NCBI RefSeq assembly: GCF_026342035.1
Contig: NZ_JAPENM010000001.1
Span: forward strand, 248,001 to 312,000
DNA: 64,000 nucleotides
Reading direction: 5' to 3'
Source: Aldersonia sp. NBC_00410
Lineage (GTDB): Bacteria; Actinomycetota; Actinomycetes; Mycobacteriales; Mycobacteriaceae
Position numbers and translations under genes: made by a program. Positions 1-8,887 of this stretch are shown one piece after another. Under the pieces are notes generated by a model that was given only the letters and a program-made list of their open reading frames with translations, had not been told where the DNA came from and did not search any database. Numbering within the stretch: the first letter of the stretch is position 1; each line of letters begins with the position of its first letter.

Positions 1-74
1 CAGTCATTCCGAAACAGTATTCCGCTGTCGTTAACCCGCCGTTCGCCCAACAGCGGCGGTGACCGAGCCTCGCC

Positions 75-818
75 CTACTTCGACGCGCCCTGACTCGCGA
101 CCGCGGCAGCACCCGCAGCGGCCGCCTCCGGATCCAGGTACGCCGACGGCCCGAGCGGTTTCAGATCGTCGTCGAGGTCGTAGCGCAGCGGAATCCCGGT
201 GGGGATGTTCAGCCCGGCGATGTCGTCGTCGGAGATCCCGTCGAGGTGCTTGACCAGCGCGCGCAGCGAGTTGCCGTGTGCCGCGATCAGCACGGTCTTG
301 CCGGACAGCAGCTCCTTGGAGATCGTCGACTCCCAGTACGGCACCATCCGCGCGACGACGTCCTGCAGGCATTCGGTGCGCGGCACGTCGATACCGGCGT
401 AGCGCGGGTCGCTGTCCTGGCTGTACTTGCTGCCCAGTTCGATCTCCGGCGGCGGGGTGTCGTAGCTGCGCCGCCAGAGCATGAACTGCTCGTCGCCGTA
501 CTCGTCCCGGATCTGCGCCTTGTTCTTGCCCTGCAGCGCGCCGTAATGCCGCTCGTTGAGCCGCCAGTCACGCACCACCGGGATCCAGTGCCGATCCGCG
601 GCATCGAGCGCGATATTCGCGGTGCTGATCGCGCGACGGAGCACGGAGGTGTAGACGATGTCGGGCAGGATGCCGTGCTCGGCGAGCAGCGTTCCCGCAC
701 GCTTACCCTCCGCGACACCCTTGTCGGTGAGGTGCACGTCCACCCAGCCGGTGAACAGGTTCATCGCGTTCCATTCGCTCTCGCCGTGGCGGAGCAGGAC
801 CAGGGTTCCGGTGCTCAT
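75..818 (-). CDS. gpmA: 2,3-bisphosphoglycerate-dependent phosphoglycerate mutase
   Basis: Interconverts 3- and 2-phosphoglycerate in glycolysis and gluconeogenesis (cytosol). The 247-residue protein opens with the phosphohistidine motif [12 protein letters not shown] at about residues 6-17. It also carries [10 protein letters not shown] and the second catalytic histidine in [10 protein letters not shown], all hallmarks of the dPGM family at its usual length. The ATG at 818 is preferred over the in-frame ATG at 827 because it matches the short N-terminus of mycobacterial Gpm1. It lies downstream of mshA and the YbjN gene on the same strand, the same order as in M. tuberculosis (without lysE). 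The 74 bases to its left contain no gene; senX3 would be expected beyond the window edge. Confidence 0.97.
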   Translation of the reverse strand: MSTGTLVLLRHGESEWNAMNLFTGWVDVHLTDKGVAEGKRAGTLLAEHGILPDIVYTSVLRRAISTANIALDAADRHWIPVVRDWRLNERHYGALQGKNKAQIRDEYGDEQFMLWRRSYDTPPPEIELGSKYSQDSDPRYAGIDVPRTECLQDVVARMVPYWESTISKELLSGKTVLIAAHGNSLRALVKHLDGISDDDIAGLNIPTGIPLRYDLDDDLKPLGPSAYLDPEAAAAGAAAVASQGASK

Positions 819-877
819 GACGCCCATCTTTTCACGCAGCGCACAGGCGCGCCGACGGAACCCGGACCGCTTGCCGA

Positions 878-1378
878 TCAGTCGTCGTCGGAGTCCTCGA
901 CGAGGTGCTCGAACGCCTTCAGGTTGGCCAGTGACTCACCCCGGGAGACTCGCCACTTCCATTCGCGCCGAATGGATTCCGCGAACCCGAGTTCGAGAAT
1001 CGTGTTGAAGTCGCCGTCCGCGGCCTCGAGTGTCTGGCCGAGCACGCGATCGATTTCGTCGGGGGTCACCGCATCGCTGGAGATCCGGCCGACGAGGTAG
1101 ATGTCGCCGATCTTGTCGATCGTGTAGTGCACGCCGTAGAGGCGGCGATTGCGGCGCAGCAGATACCGGTGCACACCGGCCTCGTTCTCGTCGGGATGAC
1201 GCGCCACGAACGCCTCGACCCGCACCCCGTGCGCGCCCACCGTGAGCAGACACGTCGTCTTCAGCTTGCGCTCGCCGGGCAGTTCGACGATGAAGTTGTC
1301 CTCGCCCTTTCGGGTGAACTCGAGTTCGCGTTCGGTCAGTGCGGCGTCGAGGATCTCGCGCGTGTGCTCGGCACTCAC
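878..1378 (-). CDS. YbjN-domain protein
   Basis: Encodes a 166-residue acidic protein of the YbjN family, a tetratricopeptide-chaperone-like fold of unknown biochemical role. It corresponds by position to Rv0487, between mshA and gpmA. The start chosen is GTG at 1378, because GGAGG lies about eight bases upstream; open frame continues further 5' but looks non-coding. The 26-base gap to the mshA stop suggests one mshA-ybjN transcript. The C-terminus ends in a run of Asp/Glu (EDSDDD). No catalytic motif is visible, and function cannot be stated beyond the family. Confidence 0.85.
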   Translation of the reverse strand: MSAEHTREILDAALTERELEFTRKGEDNFIVELPGERKLKTTCLLTVGAHGVRVEAFVARHPDENEAGVHRYLLRRNRRLYGVHYTIDKIGDIYLVGRISSDAVTPDEIDRVLGQTLEAADGDFNTILELGFAESIRREWKWRVSRGESLANLKAFEHLVEDSDDD

Positions 1379-1403
1379 GCGCGAGCCTCCGGCCGCTTGG
1401 TGC

Positions 1404-2756
1404 TCATGCACGCACCTCGGTGCGGCGCGGCGACCACTCGGCCGTGCCGCGGCTCGACCAGGCGAGCGCGGGCGCCTGTTCGACCGGTGCGGTATCGCCG
1501 GGGCGCTGCCGCGCGAGCGCAGCGGCGTAACTGGCCGCGAGGCCGTCGGCGGTCGCGTCCCAGGAGAATTCCGACGCGTGGCGATGGGCAGCGTCGCCCA
1601 TTTCACGCAACCGATCGGGTTCGCGGAGCAGCGCACCGAGCGCCGCCGCCCAGTCGTCGGTGCGGTGCCCCTGCACGAGCAGCCCCGTCTCGTGGTTGCG
1701 GACGGCGGTGCCGAGTCCGCCCACGTCGGCCGCGATGACCGGGGTGCCGCACGCCTGGGCCTCGATCGCGACGAGCCCGAAGGATTCGTTGTAGCTCGGG
1801 ACGGCGACCAGATCCGAGGCCCGATAGATCTCGACCAGTCGTTCCGGGGGCTGCGGCGGGAGGAAGCGAACCCGGTCGGCGATACCCAGTTCCGCGGCCA
1901 GGTCGATGAGCAGGTCGGGGCGTTCCAGCCCGGTCCCGGACGGCCCGCCGACGACGAGCACGCGCAGCCGCTGGTTTGGGTGGTCGGCGAGCAACCGGCC
2001 GACCGCGCGCAGCAACACGTCCGGTGCCTTGAGGGGCTGGATGCGGCCGACGAAGGTCACCACGGCCTCGTCCGGCGCGAGCCCCAGCCCGCGGCGCGCC
2101 GCGGCACGGTCGCCGGGCCGGTACCGGGCCAGATCCGCGCCCGGTGCGACGACGTCGATCTTCTCCGGCGCCGCGTCGTAGGTCTCGATGAGTTGCTTGG
2201 CTTCCTCCGCGGTGTTCGCGGTGAGCCGATCCGCGGCGGCGACGACCTGCTTCTCGCCGATCACGCGCGCGGCCGGTTCGGGGCGGTCGCCATCGGCGAG
2301 CGCGGCGTTCTTCACGGCGGCCAGGGTGTGCGCGGTGTGCACCAGCGGCACCCCCCACCGGTCGCTCGCCAGCCAACCCACCTGCCCGGACAGCCAGTAG
2401 TGCGAATGCAACAGGTCGTAGTACCCGGGCTCGCGCCGTGCCTCCTCGCGCAACACCCCCGCCGCGAACGTGCACAACTGGGTCGGCAGGTCGTGCTTGT
2501 CGAGTCCCTCGAACGGGCCGGCGACGATATTGCGGACCAGGACGCCCGGTGCGGCCTGCACCACGGGCTCATCGGCCGACGACGTCGCCCGGGTGAAGAT
2601 CTCGACCTGCGTGCCACGGCGGGCCAGTTGCACCGCGGTCTGCAGCACGTAGACGTTCATCCCACCCGCGTCGCCGGTGCCCGGCTGCGCAAGTGGGGAC
2701 GTATGCAGGGACAACACCGCGACGCGGTTCGGCCGGCTGCTCTGCGCTGAACTCAC
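1404..2756 (-). CDS. mshA: D-inositol-3-phosphate glycosyltransferase
   Basis: First committed enzyme of mycothiol synthesis: transfers GlcNAc from UDP-GlcNAc to 1L-myo-inositol-1-phosphate. The GT-B, GT4-family protein (about 450 residues) starts with the family signature [17 protein letters not shown] near residues 17-33. It also has [14 protein letters not shown] in the N-terminal domain, [12 protein letters not shown], and the C-terminal sugar-nucleotide EX7E motif in [18 protein letters not shown]. The start is uncertain: GTG at 2756 aligns best with the conserved N-terminus, but the frame is open to a GTG at 2813 that overlaps the upstream hydrolase stop (GTGA). Mycothiol is the main thiol of actinobacteria, so this gene supports the taxonomic placement. 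Confidence 0.95.
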   Translation of the reverse strand: MSSAQSSRPNRVAVLSLHTSPLAQPGTGDAGGMNVYVLQTAVQLARRGTQVEIFTRATSSADEPVVQAAPGVLVRNIVAGPFEGLDKHDLPTQLCTFAAGVLREEARREPGYYDLLHSHYWLSGQVGWLASDRWGVPLVHTAHTLAAVKNAALADGDRPEPAARVIGEKQVVAAADRLTANTAEEAKQLIETYDAAPEKIDVVAPGADLARYRPGDRAAARRGLGLAPDEAVVTFVGRIQPLKAPDVLLRAVGRLLADHPNQRLRVLVVGGPSGTGLERPDLLIDLAAELGIADRVRFLPPQPPERLVEIYRASDLVAVPSYNESFGLVAIEAQACGTPVIAADVGGLGTAVRNHETGLLVQGHRTDDWAAALGALLREPDRLREMGDAAHRHASEFSWDATADGLAASYAAALARQRPGDTAPVEQAPALAWSSRGTAEWSPRRTEVRA

Positions 2757-2809
2757 CCCTCCATAGTGCCTGTTTTCGCAACGGGGCAGCGACCTTGGGG
2801 TAGGCATCC

Positions 2810-3634
2810 TCACCCGAGCGAGGCGATGAACTCGCCGACCTCACGGACGAAGCGGGCCGGGTCCTCGATGAAGGGGCCGTGTTGGCTGCCCTCCCAGTAG
2901 GACGTGTGCACGTTCGGAATCAATTGCGCGGCATGGCGTCCAGCCTCGATGTCCACCACCGGGTCGGCCGTGCCGTGGATCAGCAACGCCGGGACATCGA
3001 GCCTGCGCAGCACATCGTCGTGGTCGAGCGTGCGCAGAAACAGTGCCTTGCGCACCCGCGGCGGTGTGGCGAGGCTCGCGCCGAACATCCGCTGCGCAAT
3101 GGCGCCCTTGTCCTCCCCCGGACCGGTCATGGCGTTGCCGAATGCCGAAAATGCCCGAATTGCCGCACCCGGGCGCTCGGCGAACACCCCCGGAATCGCG
3201 TTCTGCATCGCGTCGCCGGTCCGGCCGCCCGGCTGCCCGGGTCCGATTCCATTGATCGCGCCGACGAACACCACGCCCGCGATGGCGCCCGTGCCGTGCA
3301 CGGAGAGGTAGTCGGTGATGACCAGACCGCCGTAGGACCAGCCGAGCAGCACCGCATCGGAGGTGACGAGTTCGGCGGTGAGCACCGCGTCGAGGTCTGC
3401 GGCCCAGTTCGCCGAATCGTCGTAGCCGGACTCTGGGGCATCGGAGTAGCCGTGGCCACGCAGATCCACCGCGATCACCCGGTATTGCCCGGCCAACTCC
3501 TCCGCGGCGGTGCCCCAGCAGGTGAGGTTGGCGGACCAGCCGTGGACCAGGACCAGCGGTCTGGCGTTCTCCGGCCCGGTCACCCGGTAGACGATCGCCG
3601 TCCCGTCGGCGCTGCGTACCTCACGAATCGGCAT
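2810..3634 (-). CDS. alpha/beta-fold hydrolase
   Basis: A 274-residue single-domain alpha/beta hydrolase. The oxyanion region [14 protein letters not shown] is at about residues 28-41, the nucleophile elbow is GWSYGG, the acid is in HGTADPVVD and the histidine in EGSQHGPF, so the catalytic triad is complete. The substrate is not predictable; the family includes epoxide hydrolase-, haloperoxidase- and esterase-like members. ATG at 3634 is used because family similarity begins at [11 protein letters not shown]. It is divergent from the tocopherol-cyclase-like gene (82-base gap). Its stop overlaps a possible upstream start of mshA, so it may be the first gene of the mshA transcript. Confidence 0.85.
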   Translation of the reverse strand: MPIREVRSADGTAIVYRVTGPENARPLVLVHGWSANLTCWGTAAEELAGQYRVIAVDLRGHGYSDAPESGYDDSANWAADLDAVLTAELVTSDAVLLGWSYGGLVITDYLSVHGTGAIAGVVFVGAINGIGPGQPGGRTGDAMQNAIPGVFAERPGAAIRAFSAFGNAMTGPGEDKGAIAQRMFGASLATPPRVRKALFLRTLDHDDVLRRLDVPALLIHGTADPVVDIEAGRHAAQLIPNVHTSYWEGSQHGPFIEDPARFVREVGEFIASLG

Positions 3635-3703
3635 GGCCGCGAATCCTCTCACAACGCGCCGTGGCGACCAGTCGGATGCCCTGCCGTGCCGGCCAATCGT
3701 GGC

Positions 3704-3709
3704 TAGCGT
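3704..3709 (+). promoter_or_regulatory. leaderless-type -10 element (TAGCGT)
   Basis: TAGCGT lies seven bases before the ATG at 3717 and no ribosome-binding site is visible. This is the spacing expected when transcription starts at the first base of the start codon, as is common in actinobacteria. Confidence 0.5.
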
Positions 3710-3716
3710 GACGTTC

Positions 3717-4748
3717 ATGACTCTGCTGCAGCGATACCGGGCGACCGGCGCCGACCTGCCGTACGGCGATCCGCTGCGCGCGCACGGCGTGGCGATGGAG
3801 GGTTACTTCTGGCGGTTCACTCAACCCGACAGCGGCCGGGTGGTGATCGCGCTGATCGGCGTGAACCGCGGACCGGACGGGCCATGGGCCACGCTCGGGC
3901 TCGCTGCGCACCCGAACGGATTTCTGCGCACAGTCGCGCATCCGACCGGCTGGGCGGACCCGGATCGGCTCGGCGCGCGGGCAGGTGACGTGTTCGTCGC
4001 CGACGCGGACCGAGTGCGGGTGGACCTCGGGCCGGATGCGCAACTCGATGTACGGATCACCCAGCGGTCGCCCTGGCCGCGCCGAAGTCTCGGCGGATCG
4101 AGTGTCTTCCAAGCAGTTCCGGCGCTCAACCAGTATTGGCATCCGTGGCTGCTCGGCGGGCACGCACAAGGCACCGCGATTCTCGGCGGCGAGCGCTGGG
4201 ATCTCGACGGGGCCCAGGCCTACGGCGAAAAGAACTGGGGTAAGGGTGGTTTCCCCGATTCGTGGTGGTGGGGCCAGGCACAGGCGTTCGCCGAACCGCA
4301 GGCGTGCGTCGCGTTCGCCGGCGGCCAGGTGAACGCCGGTCCATTGCGCACCGAGGTGACCGCGGTGGTGGTACGGCTACCGGACGGCGAGGTGATCCGG
4401 CTCGGCGACCCCCTGGTCTCCGCGGTGCGGGCGAAGGTCACCGATGAAACCTGGTCGCTGCACGGCCGCGGACCGAACACCGCCGTCGAAATCGAGGGCA
4501 GCTCACCACTCGGCGCGGCCCACGTGCTCCCGGTTCCGTTGCCGGACGAGGGACGCAACGTGCCCGGCGCGATCGAGCACCTCGCCGGTCGTCTGAACGT
4601 CGTGGTTCGGCGCCGCGCGAAGATTCTCTGGAGCGGCGAATCCACCTTGGCGGCACTGGAACACGGCAGTATCGAACGGGCCCGCGCGGAGGTGACCCGG
4701 CGCGGCGGCGACGAGAATGCCGCCGACGCCGCGCCGTTCTATGGGTAG
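3717..4748 (+). CDS. tocopherol cyclase-like protein
   Basis: A 343-residue protein resembling the tocopherol-cyclase family (lipocalin-like beta-barrel, CrtC/SVF-related). Visible hallmarks are the two-part layout, an N-terminal EGYFWRFTQP strand segment, and the YGEKNWGKGGFPDSWWWGQA motif near the middle (about residues 169-188) with its tryptophan cluster. Plants use this fold to cyclise prenylquinols; bacterial members act on unknown hydrophobic substrates, so the reaction is not assigned. No signal peptide. It is transcribed alone, diverging from an alpha/beta hydrolase, and converges on the ROK regulator with a 19-base gap. The ATG at 3717 is favoured by the upstream -10 element. Confidence 0.75.
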   Translation: MTLLQRYRATGADLPYGDPLRAHGVAMEGYFWRFTQPDSGRVVIALIGVNRGPDGPWATLGLAAHPNGFLRTVAHPTGWADPDRLGARAGDVFVADADRVRVDLGPDAQLDVRITQRSPWPRRSLGGSSVFQAVPALNQYWHPWLLGGHAQGTAILGGERWDLDGAQAYGEKNWGKGGFPDSWWWGQAQAFAEPQACVAFAGGQVNAGPLRTEVTAVVVRLPDGEVIRLGDPLVSAVRAKVTDETWSLHGRGPNTAVEIEGSSPLGAAHVLPVPLPDEGRNVPGAIEHLAGRLNVVVRRRAKILWSGESTLAALEHGSIERARAEVTRRGGDENAADAAPFYG

Positions 4749-4767
4749 CTGCCGTCCCGACCGAGCG

Positions 4768-6051
4768 CTATGCGCCGGCACGCACTCCCGCCGAGCGGCG
4801 CACCGCGGGAATCGGATCCGCGTAGATCGCACTCAACGAGGTCACCGCACCGGCGAACTCCTGAACCCGATTGCCGAAACCGGTGATCCGAATGTCCTTG
4901 CGCGTCAATGTCGATCGGCTTGCGAAGGCTTCGGCGACATGTGGCACCGCGGCGGGGTACTCGGTGAACGCCTGACCGCCGAGGATGACGCGGTCGGGGT
5001 TGAGGACGTCACGCAAAGTAGCAACCGCCCGTCCGAGAATCCGAGCGCGCTCGACGAGCAACTCGTGCGCGGGAAGCGAGCCGTCTCGGGCGGCTCGATA
5101 CAGTTCGCCCATCACCGGCCGACTGCCGGCCGGATCGATCAGGCCGAGTTGCACGGCGCGAGTAAGCACCGCACGGTCGCTCACCGCGGCCTCGAGGCAA
5201 CCGCGTTGTCCGCATTCGCAATCCACGTCGGATACGGTCGGCAGATGGGCGATCGATCCGGGGCCGTTGTTCGGCGTGTGTACTCGGTCGTCGAGCGAGA
5301 TGGCGACGCCGGCAGTTTCCCGCGCGTAGACGTACAGGCTGGTGCCGCCGCGCGGGGTATCGGACGGATTGCGCTGCGCCAAAAGCAGTTCCGCCGCAGC
5401 CATCGCCTCGACATGCGCCGCGACCGAGGTCGGCAGGCCGAGCACGTCGGCGACGATCGCGCCGACCGGCACCTCATGCCAGCCGAGCCGCTCGTGGTCG
5501 ACGATGCCGGTCTCCGGGTCGACGCGCCCGCCGAGCGCGACGCCCGTCCACAGTGGCCGGCGGCGATGCCACCGGGCAGCGAATTTCCTTGCGCTGTATG
5601 CAATTGCGGCCACGGAGCGTTCGGCCGGGCCGGACGGTGTGGGAATTTCCACACCCCCGAGGATGCGGCCGCGCAGGTCGGCCGCGATCACGCTGGTGAC
5701 GACGGCACCCACATGAATGCCGACAGTCAGGTAGGAGTCGTGGTCGACCTCGAACGGCACGCGGGGTCGGCCGATCGCTCCGGGTTCGGTGAGATCGGCT
5801 CGCTCACGCAGTAATCCGGAGCCGAGTAGCGCAGCGACCTGACGATTGACGGTCGCGATGCTGGCCCCGGTGATGCGAGCCGCCGCGTCACGAGCGATCG
5901 GCCCGTGCTGCACGGCCGCCCGAAGAACCGCGGCCGCGGAGGAGTCGGAGATACGGAAATCGGGGGCGACGACCCGAACCCGGTTGGTGGGTGCGGACGG
6001 CGCGGCGACCACCTGGGTGGGAATGGGTGCAACAAGAGTTGAGACGGACAT
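4768..6051 (-). CDS. ROK-family transcriptional regulator
   Basis: A 427-residue regulator with an N-terminal winged helix (about residues 37-95: ...AARITGASIATVNRQVAALL...) joined to a ROK sugar-kinase fold. The ROK zinc motif is present as CECGQRGCLE, but the glycine-rich ATP loop of true sugar kinases is degenerate, so it is likely a sensor rather than a kinase. It is the positional counterpart of Rv0485 near mshA. ATG at 6051 has AAGGA a few bases upstream. The large gap in front of it (6052-6619) carries several dyads that could be its operators. Ligand unknown. Confidence 0.88.
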   Translation of the reverse strand: MSVSTLVAPIPTQVVAAPSAPTNRVRVVAPDFRISDSSAAAVLRAAVQHGPIARDAAARITGASIATVNRQVAALLGSGLLRERADLTEPGAIGRPRVPFEVDHDSYLTVGIHVGAVVTSVIAADLRGRILGGVEIPTPSGPAERSVAAIAYSARKFAARWHRRRPLWTGVALGGRVDPETGIVDHERLGWHEVPVGAIVADVLGLPTSVAAHVEAMAAAELLLAQRNPSDTPRGGTSLYVYARETAGVAISLDDRVHTPNNGPGSIAHLPTVSDVDCECGQRGCLEAAVSDRAVLTRAVQLGLIDPAGSRPVMGELYRAARDGSLPAHELLVERARILGRAVATLRDVLNPDRVILGGQAFTEYPAAVPHVAEAFASRSTLTRKDIRITGFGNRVQEFAGAVTSLSAIYADPIPAVRRSAGVRAGA

Positions 6052-6181
6052 CGGTTCCTTCTTCTGCCCCGGATGCGGGGTGGCGAATGTCGACGCGGGC
6101 ATGCGGAGAAGCTGCACATGGAGCCGTCAATGGCGGTGAAGTCGATGGCGATGAACTGGAATCGAGTTATCGCGATGCGCC

Positions 6182-6196
6182 GGGCCGGACCGGCCC
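6182..6196. promoter_or_regulatory. inverted repeat GGGCCGG-A-CCGGCCC
   Basis: Perfect 7-bp arms with a one-base centre, 131 bases before the ROK regulator start. It could be an operator or a short hairpin; no regulator is known for it. Confidence 0.4.
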
Positions 6197-6272
6197 TTGA
6201 CGACTAGCTGCAGCTACAGCTGCGCGGACAACACAGTTCGCGCGGGTGCGGCAGCCGCGAACCGAGCGCACA

Positions 6273-6288
6273 CGTCACGAAAGTGACG
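6273..6288. promoter_or_regulatory. palindrome CGTCAC-GAAA-GTGACG
   Basis: Perfect 6-bp arms around GAAA in the gap between the divergent ROK regulator and dioxygenase genes. Its size and position fit a dimeric repressor site. Confidence 0.45.
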
Positions 6289-6323
6289 CGAAGGATGCGC
6301 GATCGGCCAGTGGACATGCGTTC

Positions 6324-6355
6324 AAATTAGCACCCTTACGCTCAGGTGCCAATTT
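6324..6355. promoter_or_regulatory. 11-bp dyad, candidate operator
   Basis: AAATTAGCACC and GGTGCCAATTT form arms matching at 10 of 11 positions with a 10-base spacer, so equivalent bases are 21 bp (two helical turns) apart. The A/T-rich outer ends stand out in this G/C-rich gap and fit a ROK- or GntR-type operator. It sits between the ROK gene start (6051) and the dioxygenase start (6620). Confidence 0.5.
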
Positions 6356-6377
6356 CCACAATGCAAATTCTCGCTCA

Positions 6378-6476
6378 CACGGGCGCGGAGCCTGCGGAGT
6401 GCCCCATCAGCACGGGCGCGGAGCCTGCGGAGTGCCACATCAGCACGGGCGCGGAGCCTGCGGAGTGCCCATCAAG
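6378..6476. repeat. 3 x 33-bp tandem repeat (minisatellite)
   Basis: Three head-to-tail 33-bp copies (6378-6410, 6411-6443, 6444-6476), each beginning CACGGGCGCGGAGCCTGCGG. Copies differ by single bases and one shifted base in the last copy. It lies in the 568-bp gap 6052-6619, which otherwise holds only the dyads listed here and the likely promoters; I see no gene in it. All six frames are open in places, but no start with a ribosome-binding site supports translation. No spacer-repeat alternation, so it is not a CRISPR. Confidence 0.9.
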
Positions 6477-6619
6477 CACAACCGTATTTGTGCACGCAGC
6501 GCTGCCTTGCGCTCACGGTGACCGAAAGCCTTCCGCGGTCCATGGATTCGCTGATTGTCTGGCACGAGTACGGCCACCCGTGCCGCAGCCCCCCGTTCTG
6601 TGCGTCGAAAGGCATCGTC

Positions 6620-7579
6620 ATGTCCATCGGTCTCGCCTCATCCGCCGACGTGCAGGCCACGTCCACCAGCTCTCTCGGCTCTGTCGGCTCCGCCGGTGTC
6701 GTCAAGCTCGGCGCCCACATCGGCGCCCGGATCGACGGGGTGTCCCTCGGTGGCGATCTCGACCCCGCCACCGTGGCGCTCATCCGGCAGGCGCTGCTCG
6801 AGCACAAGGTCATCTTCTTCCGCGGTCAGCACCACCTCGACGACGATGCGCAGTACGCGTTCGCCGAACTGCTCGGCATCCCCACCACCGCGCACCCGAC
6901 GGTCACCTCGCGCGGCACCAAGACCCTTGCGATCGATTCGGACTATGGCAAGGCGAACAGCTGGCACACCGACGTCACCTTCGTCGACCGCATCCCGAAG
7001 GCCTCGATCCTGCGCGCGGTCGAGCTGCCGGCCTACGGCGGTTCCACGGTGTGGGCGTCCACCGCCGCGGCCTACGCGGCGCTGCCCGACTCGCTCAAGC
7101 AGCTCGTGGAAAATCTCTGGGCCGTGCACACCAATGTGTACGACTACTCCGCGACTGCCGCCGAGCGGGCTCAGGACGATAAGTCCGCGGAGTACCGGGC
7201 TGAGTTCCAGTCGACCTACTTCGAGACCGAGCACCCCGTCGTGCGAGTGCACCCGGAAACCGGCGAGCGCACGCTGCTGCTCGGCCACTTCATCAAGAAC
7301 TTCATCGGGCTTTCCACCAAGGAGTCGCAGATTCTGTTCAACCTGCTGCAAGACCGGGTGACCAAGCTCGAGCACACCGCCCGCTGGAACTGGGAGTCGG
7401 GCGACGTCGCCATCTGGGACAACCGGGCGACCCAGCACTACGCGGTCGCCGACTACGACGACCAGTACCGCCGGCTGAACCGGATCACCCTGGCCGGCGA
7501 CGTCCCGGTCGGCGTGCACGGCGAGCGCAGCCGCGTGATCAAGGGCGACGCCACGCACTTCTCACCGATCGCGAACTGA
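6620..7579 (+). CDS. Fe(II)/2-oxoglutarate-dependent sulfate-ester (TauD-like) dioxygenase
   Basis: A 319-residue TauD-family oxygenase that would cleave an alkyl sulfate or sulfonate by hydroxylation, consuming 2-oxoglutarate and O2. The iron triad is visible: WHTDVTF (His and Asp, about residue 116) and the distal histidine in RATQHYAV. The 2-oxoglutarate arginine follows in [11 protein letters not shown]. Similarity is strongest to the mycobacterial alkyl sulfatase Rv3406, including [10 protein letters not shown], the [13 protein letters not shown] stretch and [22 protein letters not shown] at 6620 has AAAGG upstream. The likely role is sulfur scavenging. Transcribed alone and ended by a very strong hairpin. 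Confidence 0.9.
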   Translation: MSIGLASSADVQATSTSSLGSVGSAGVVKLGAHIGARIDGVSLGGDLDPATVALIRQALLEHKVIFFRGQHHLDDDAQYAFAELLGIPTTAHPTVTSRGTKTLAIDSDYGKANSWHTDVTFVDRIPKASILRAVELPAYGGSTVWASTAAAYAALPDSLKQLVENLWAVHTNVYDYSATAAERAQDDKSAEYRAEFQSTYFETEHPVVRVHPETGERTLLLGHFIKNFIGLSTKESQILFNLLQDRVTKLEHTARWNWESGDVAIWDNRATQHYAVADYDDQYRRLNRITLAGDVPVGVHGERSRVIKGDATHFSPIAN

Positions 7580-7594
7580 ACACCACCCACCTCA

Positions 7595-7658
7595 CGGCGA
7601 GGGGGCACGTGTCGTTGTCGCCGCCAGGCGAACGCAACGGCCACGTGCCCCCTCGCCG
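7595..7658. terminator. long hairpin terminator
   Basis: Perfect 17-bp arms (7595-7611 and 7642-7658, starting CGGCGAGGGGGCACGTG) around a 30-base loop that has a further small stem (TCGCC/GGCGA). It is placed 15 bases after the dioxygenase stop and has no long U-run. It separates the dioxygenase from the SDR gene. Confidence 0.8.
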
Positions 7659-7663
7659 GTTTC

Positions 7664-7669
7664 TAGGAT
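7664..7669 (+). promoter_or_regulatory. leaderless-type -10 element (TAGGAT)
   Basis: Six bases separate TAGGAT from the SDR ATG at 7676, with no ribosome-binding site between. This fits a leaderless transcript starting at the ATG. Confidence 0.5.
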
Positions 7670-7675
7670 CGGAAC

Positions 7676-8422
7676 ATGACCACGAGTAGCACCCCCGTCG
7701 CCGTCGTCACCGGAGCCAGCTCCGGGATCGGCGAAGCCACCGCCCGCACGCTCGCCGCGCAGGGCTACCAGGTCGTCGTCGGCGCGCGTCGCGTCGACCG
7801 GCTGGAGAAACTGGCCGCGGAGATCGGCGGCACCGCGCTCCCCCTCGACGTCACCGACGAGGACTCCGTCGCCGCCTTTGCCGCGGCCGTCCCGCGCGCC
7901 GATGTCCTGGTGAACAATGCCGGCGGCGCAAAAGGCCTGGCCACGGTCGCCGAAGCGGATCTCGACGACTGGCGCTGGATGTGGGAGACGAACGTCCTCG
8001 GCACGCTGCGGGTGACCAAGGCGCTGCTGGGGAAACTGATCGATTCCGGCGACGGCCTGATCGTCACCATCACCTCGGTCGCCGCACTGGAGGCCTACGA
8101 CAACGGCTCCGGCTACACCACTGCCAAGCATGCGCAGGCCGTGCTGCACCGGACGCTGCGCGGCGAGTTGCTCGGGCAGCCGGTGCGTCTCACCGAGATC
8201 GCCCCCGGCGCGGTGGAGACCGAGTTCTCGCTGGTCCGCTTCGAGGGCGATGCGGAGCGGGCGGCCAAGGTGTACGAGGGGATCGACCCGCTCGTCGCCG
8301 CCGACATCGCGGAGATCGTTGGCTTCGTCGCCTCCCGGCCGGCGCACGTCAACCTCGACCAGATCGTGGTCAAGCCGCGGGACCAGGCCGGACCGGGCCG
8401 GTTCGCGCGCCGAACGAGCTGA
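7676..8422 (+). CDS. short-chain dehydrogenase/reductase
   Basis: A 248-residue classical SDR (NAD(P)-dependent oxidoreductase), counterpart of Rv0484c. It carries the Rossmann loop TGASSGIGEA at about residues 13-22, the NNAG motif at about 81-84, the catalytic Ser in ITSVAAL and the YTTAKHA (YxxxK) active site at about 146-152. An arginine pair after strand 2 (GARRVDR) suggests NADPH preference. The substrate is unknown. It starts at ATG 7676 right after the strong terminator and converges on the hypothetical gene at 8435. Confidence 0.93.
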   Translation: MTTSSTPVAVVTGASSGIGEATARTLAAQGYQVVVGARRVDRLEKLAAEIGGTALPLDVTDEDSVAAFAAAVPRADVLVNNAGGAKGLATVAEADLDDWRWMWETNVLGTLRVTKALLGKLIDSGDGLIVTITSVAALEAYDNGSGYTTAKHAQAVLHRTLRGELLGQPVRLTEIAPGAVETEFSLVRFEGDAERAAKVYEGIDPLVAADIAEIVGFVASRPAHVNLDQIVVKPRDQAGPGRFARRTS

Positions 8423-8434
8423 GCCGGTCGGGCG

Positions 8435-8848
8435 CTACTCCGCGGCGTCGTGGCCTGGCTCGTCCTGCTGGTCGAGGATGCTGATCGTCACGCCGTAGGG
8501 CAGGAATCGGACCCGGCGGCGCGGATCGGTGTTCTCCCGGTTCGCGCGCAACGCGTCGAGTTCGGTCGGATATACCTGATCGACGCGGGCGATGCCGAAC
8601 TCGTCGAGCACGAAGATCGCCCACACCCCGGCACCGGCGTCGCCGGTGGTTTCCGGCTTCGGCTCGGCGGGCTGCTTCGGCTGCGCGGACCGGGCGAGGT
8701 CGGCGAAGACCGACGTCCAGGTGCCGCGGCCCTGTTGGCCCAGGCCGGCGGTGAGGTTCTCGAACACCTCGCGCAGACCTTCACCGGCCTCCCGCGCGGC
8801 GCGCTCGAAATCGTCGGGATCGAATCCGAAGGATTTGTTCTCGTCCAT
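8435..8848 (-). CDS. hypothetical protein
   Basis: A 137-residue soluble acidic protein that I do not recognise. The N-terminal half (MDENKSFGFDPDDFERAARE...) is charged and helical; a Pro/Glu-rich linker (about residues 55-70) leads to a compact C-terminal part (WAIFVLDEFGIARVDQVYP...) that looks like a small alpha/beta domain. No signal peptide or membrane segment. The ATG has GGAGA upstream. It lies 39 bases downstream of the L,D-transpeptidase gene on the same strand, so it is probably co-transcribed with it, but no envelope function can be read from its sequence. Confidence 0.7.
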   Translation of the reverse strand: MDENKSFGFDPDDFERAAREAGEGLREVFENLTAGLGQQGRGTWTSVFADLARSAQPKQPAEPKPETTGDAGAGVWAIFVLDEFGIARVDQVYPTELDALRANRENTDPRRRVRFLPYGVTISILDQQDEPGHDAAE

Positions 8849-8887
8849 CGCCGTTCTCCTTGCTGTCGCGGTTGCGCGGGTGCAGCC

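Noticed and set aside
1-74. 3' end of another gene at the left edge
   Set aside because: No frame shows recognisable coding sequence in these 74 bases; it is probably the gpmA-senX3 intergenic region.
6378-6476. Possible CRISPR array
   Set aside because: The copies are directly contiguous 33-bp units without spacers, and no cas gene is present.
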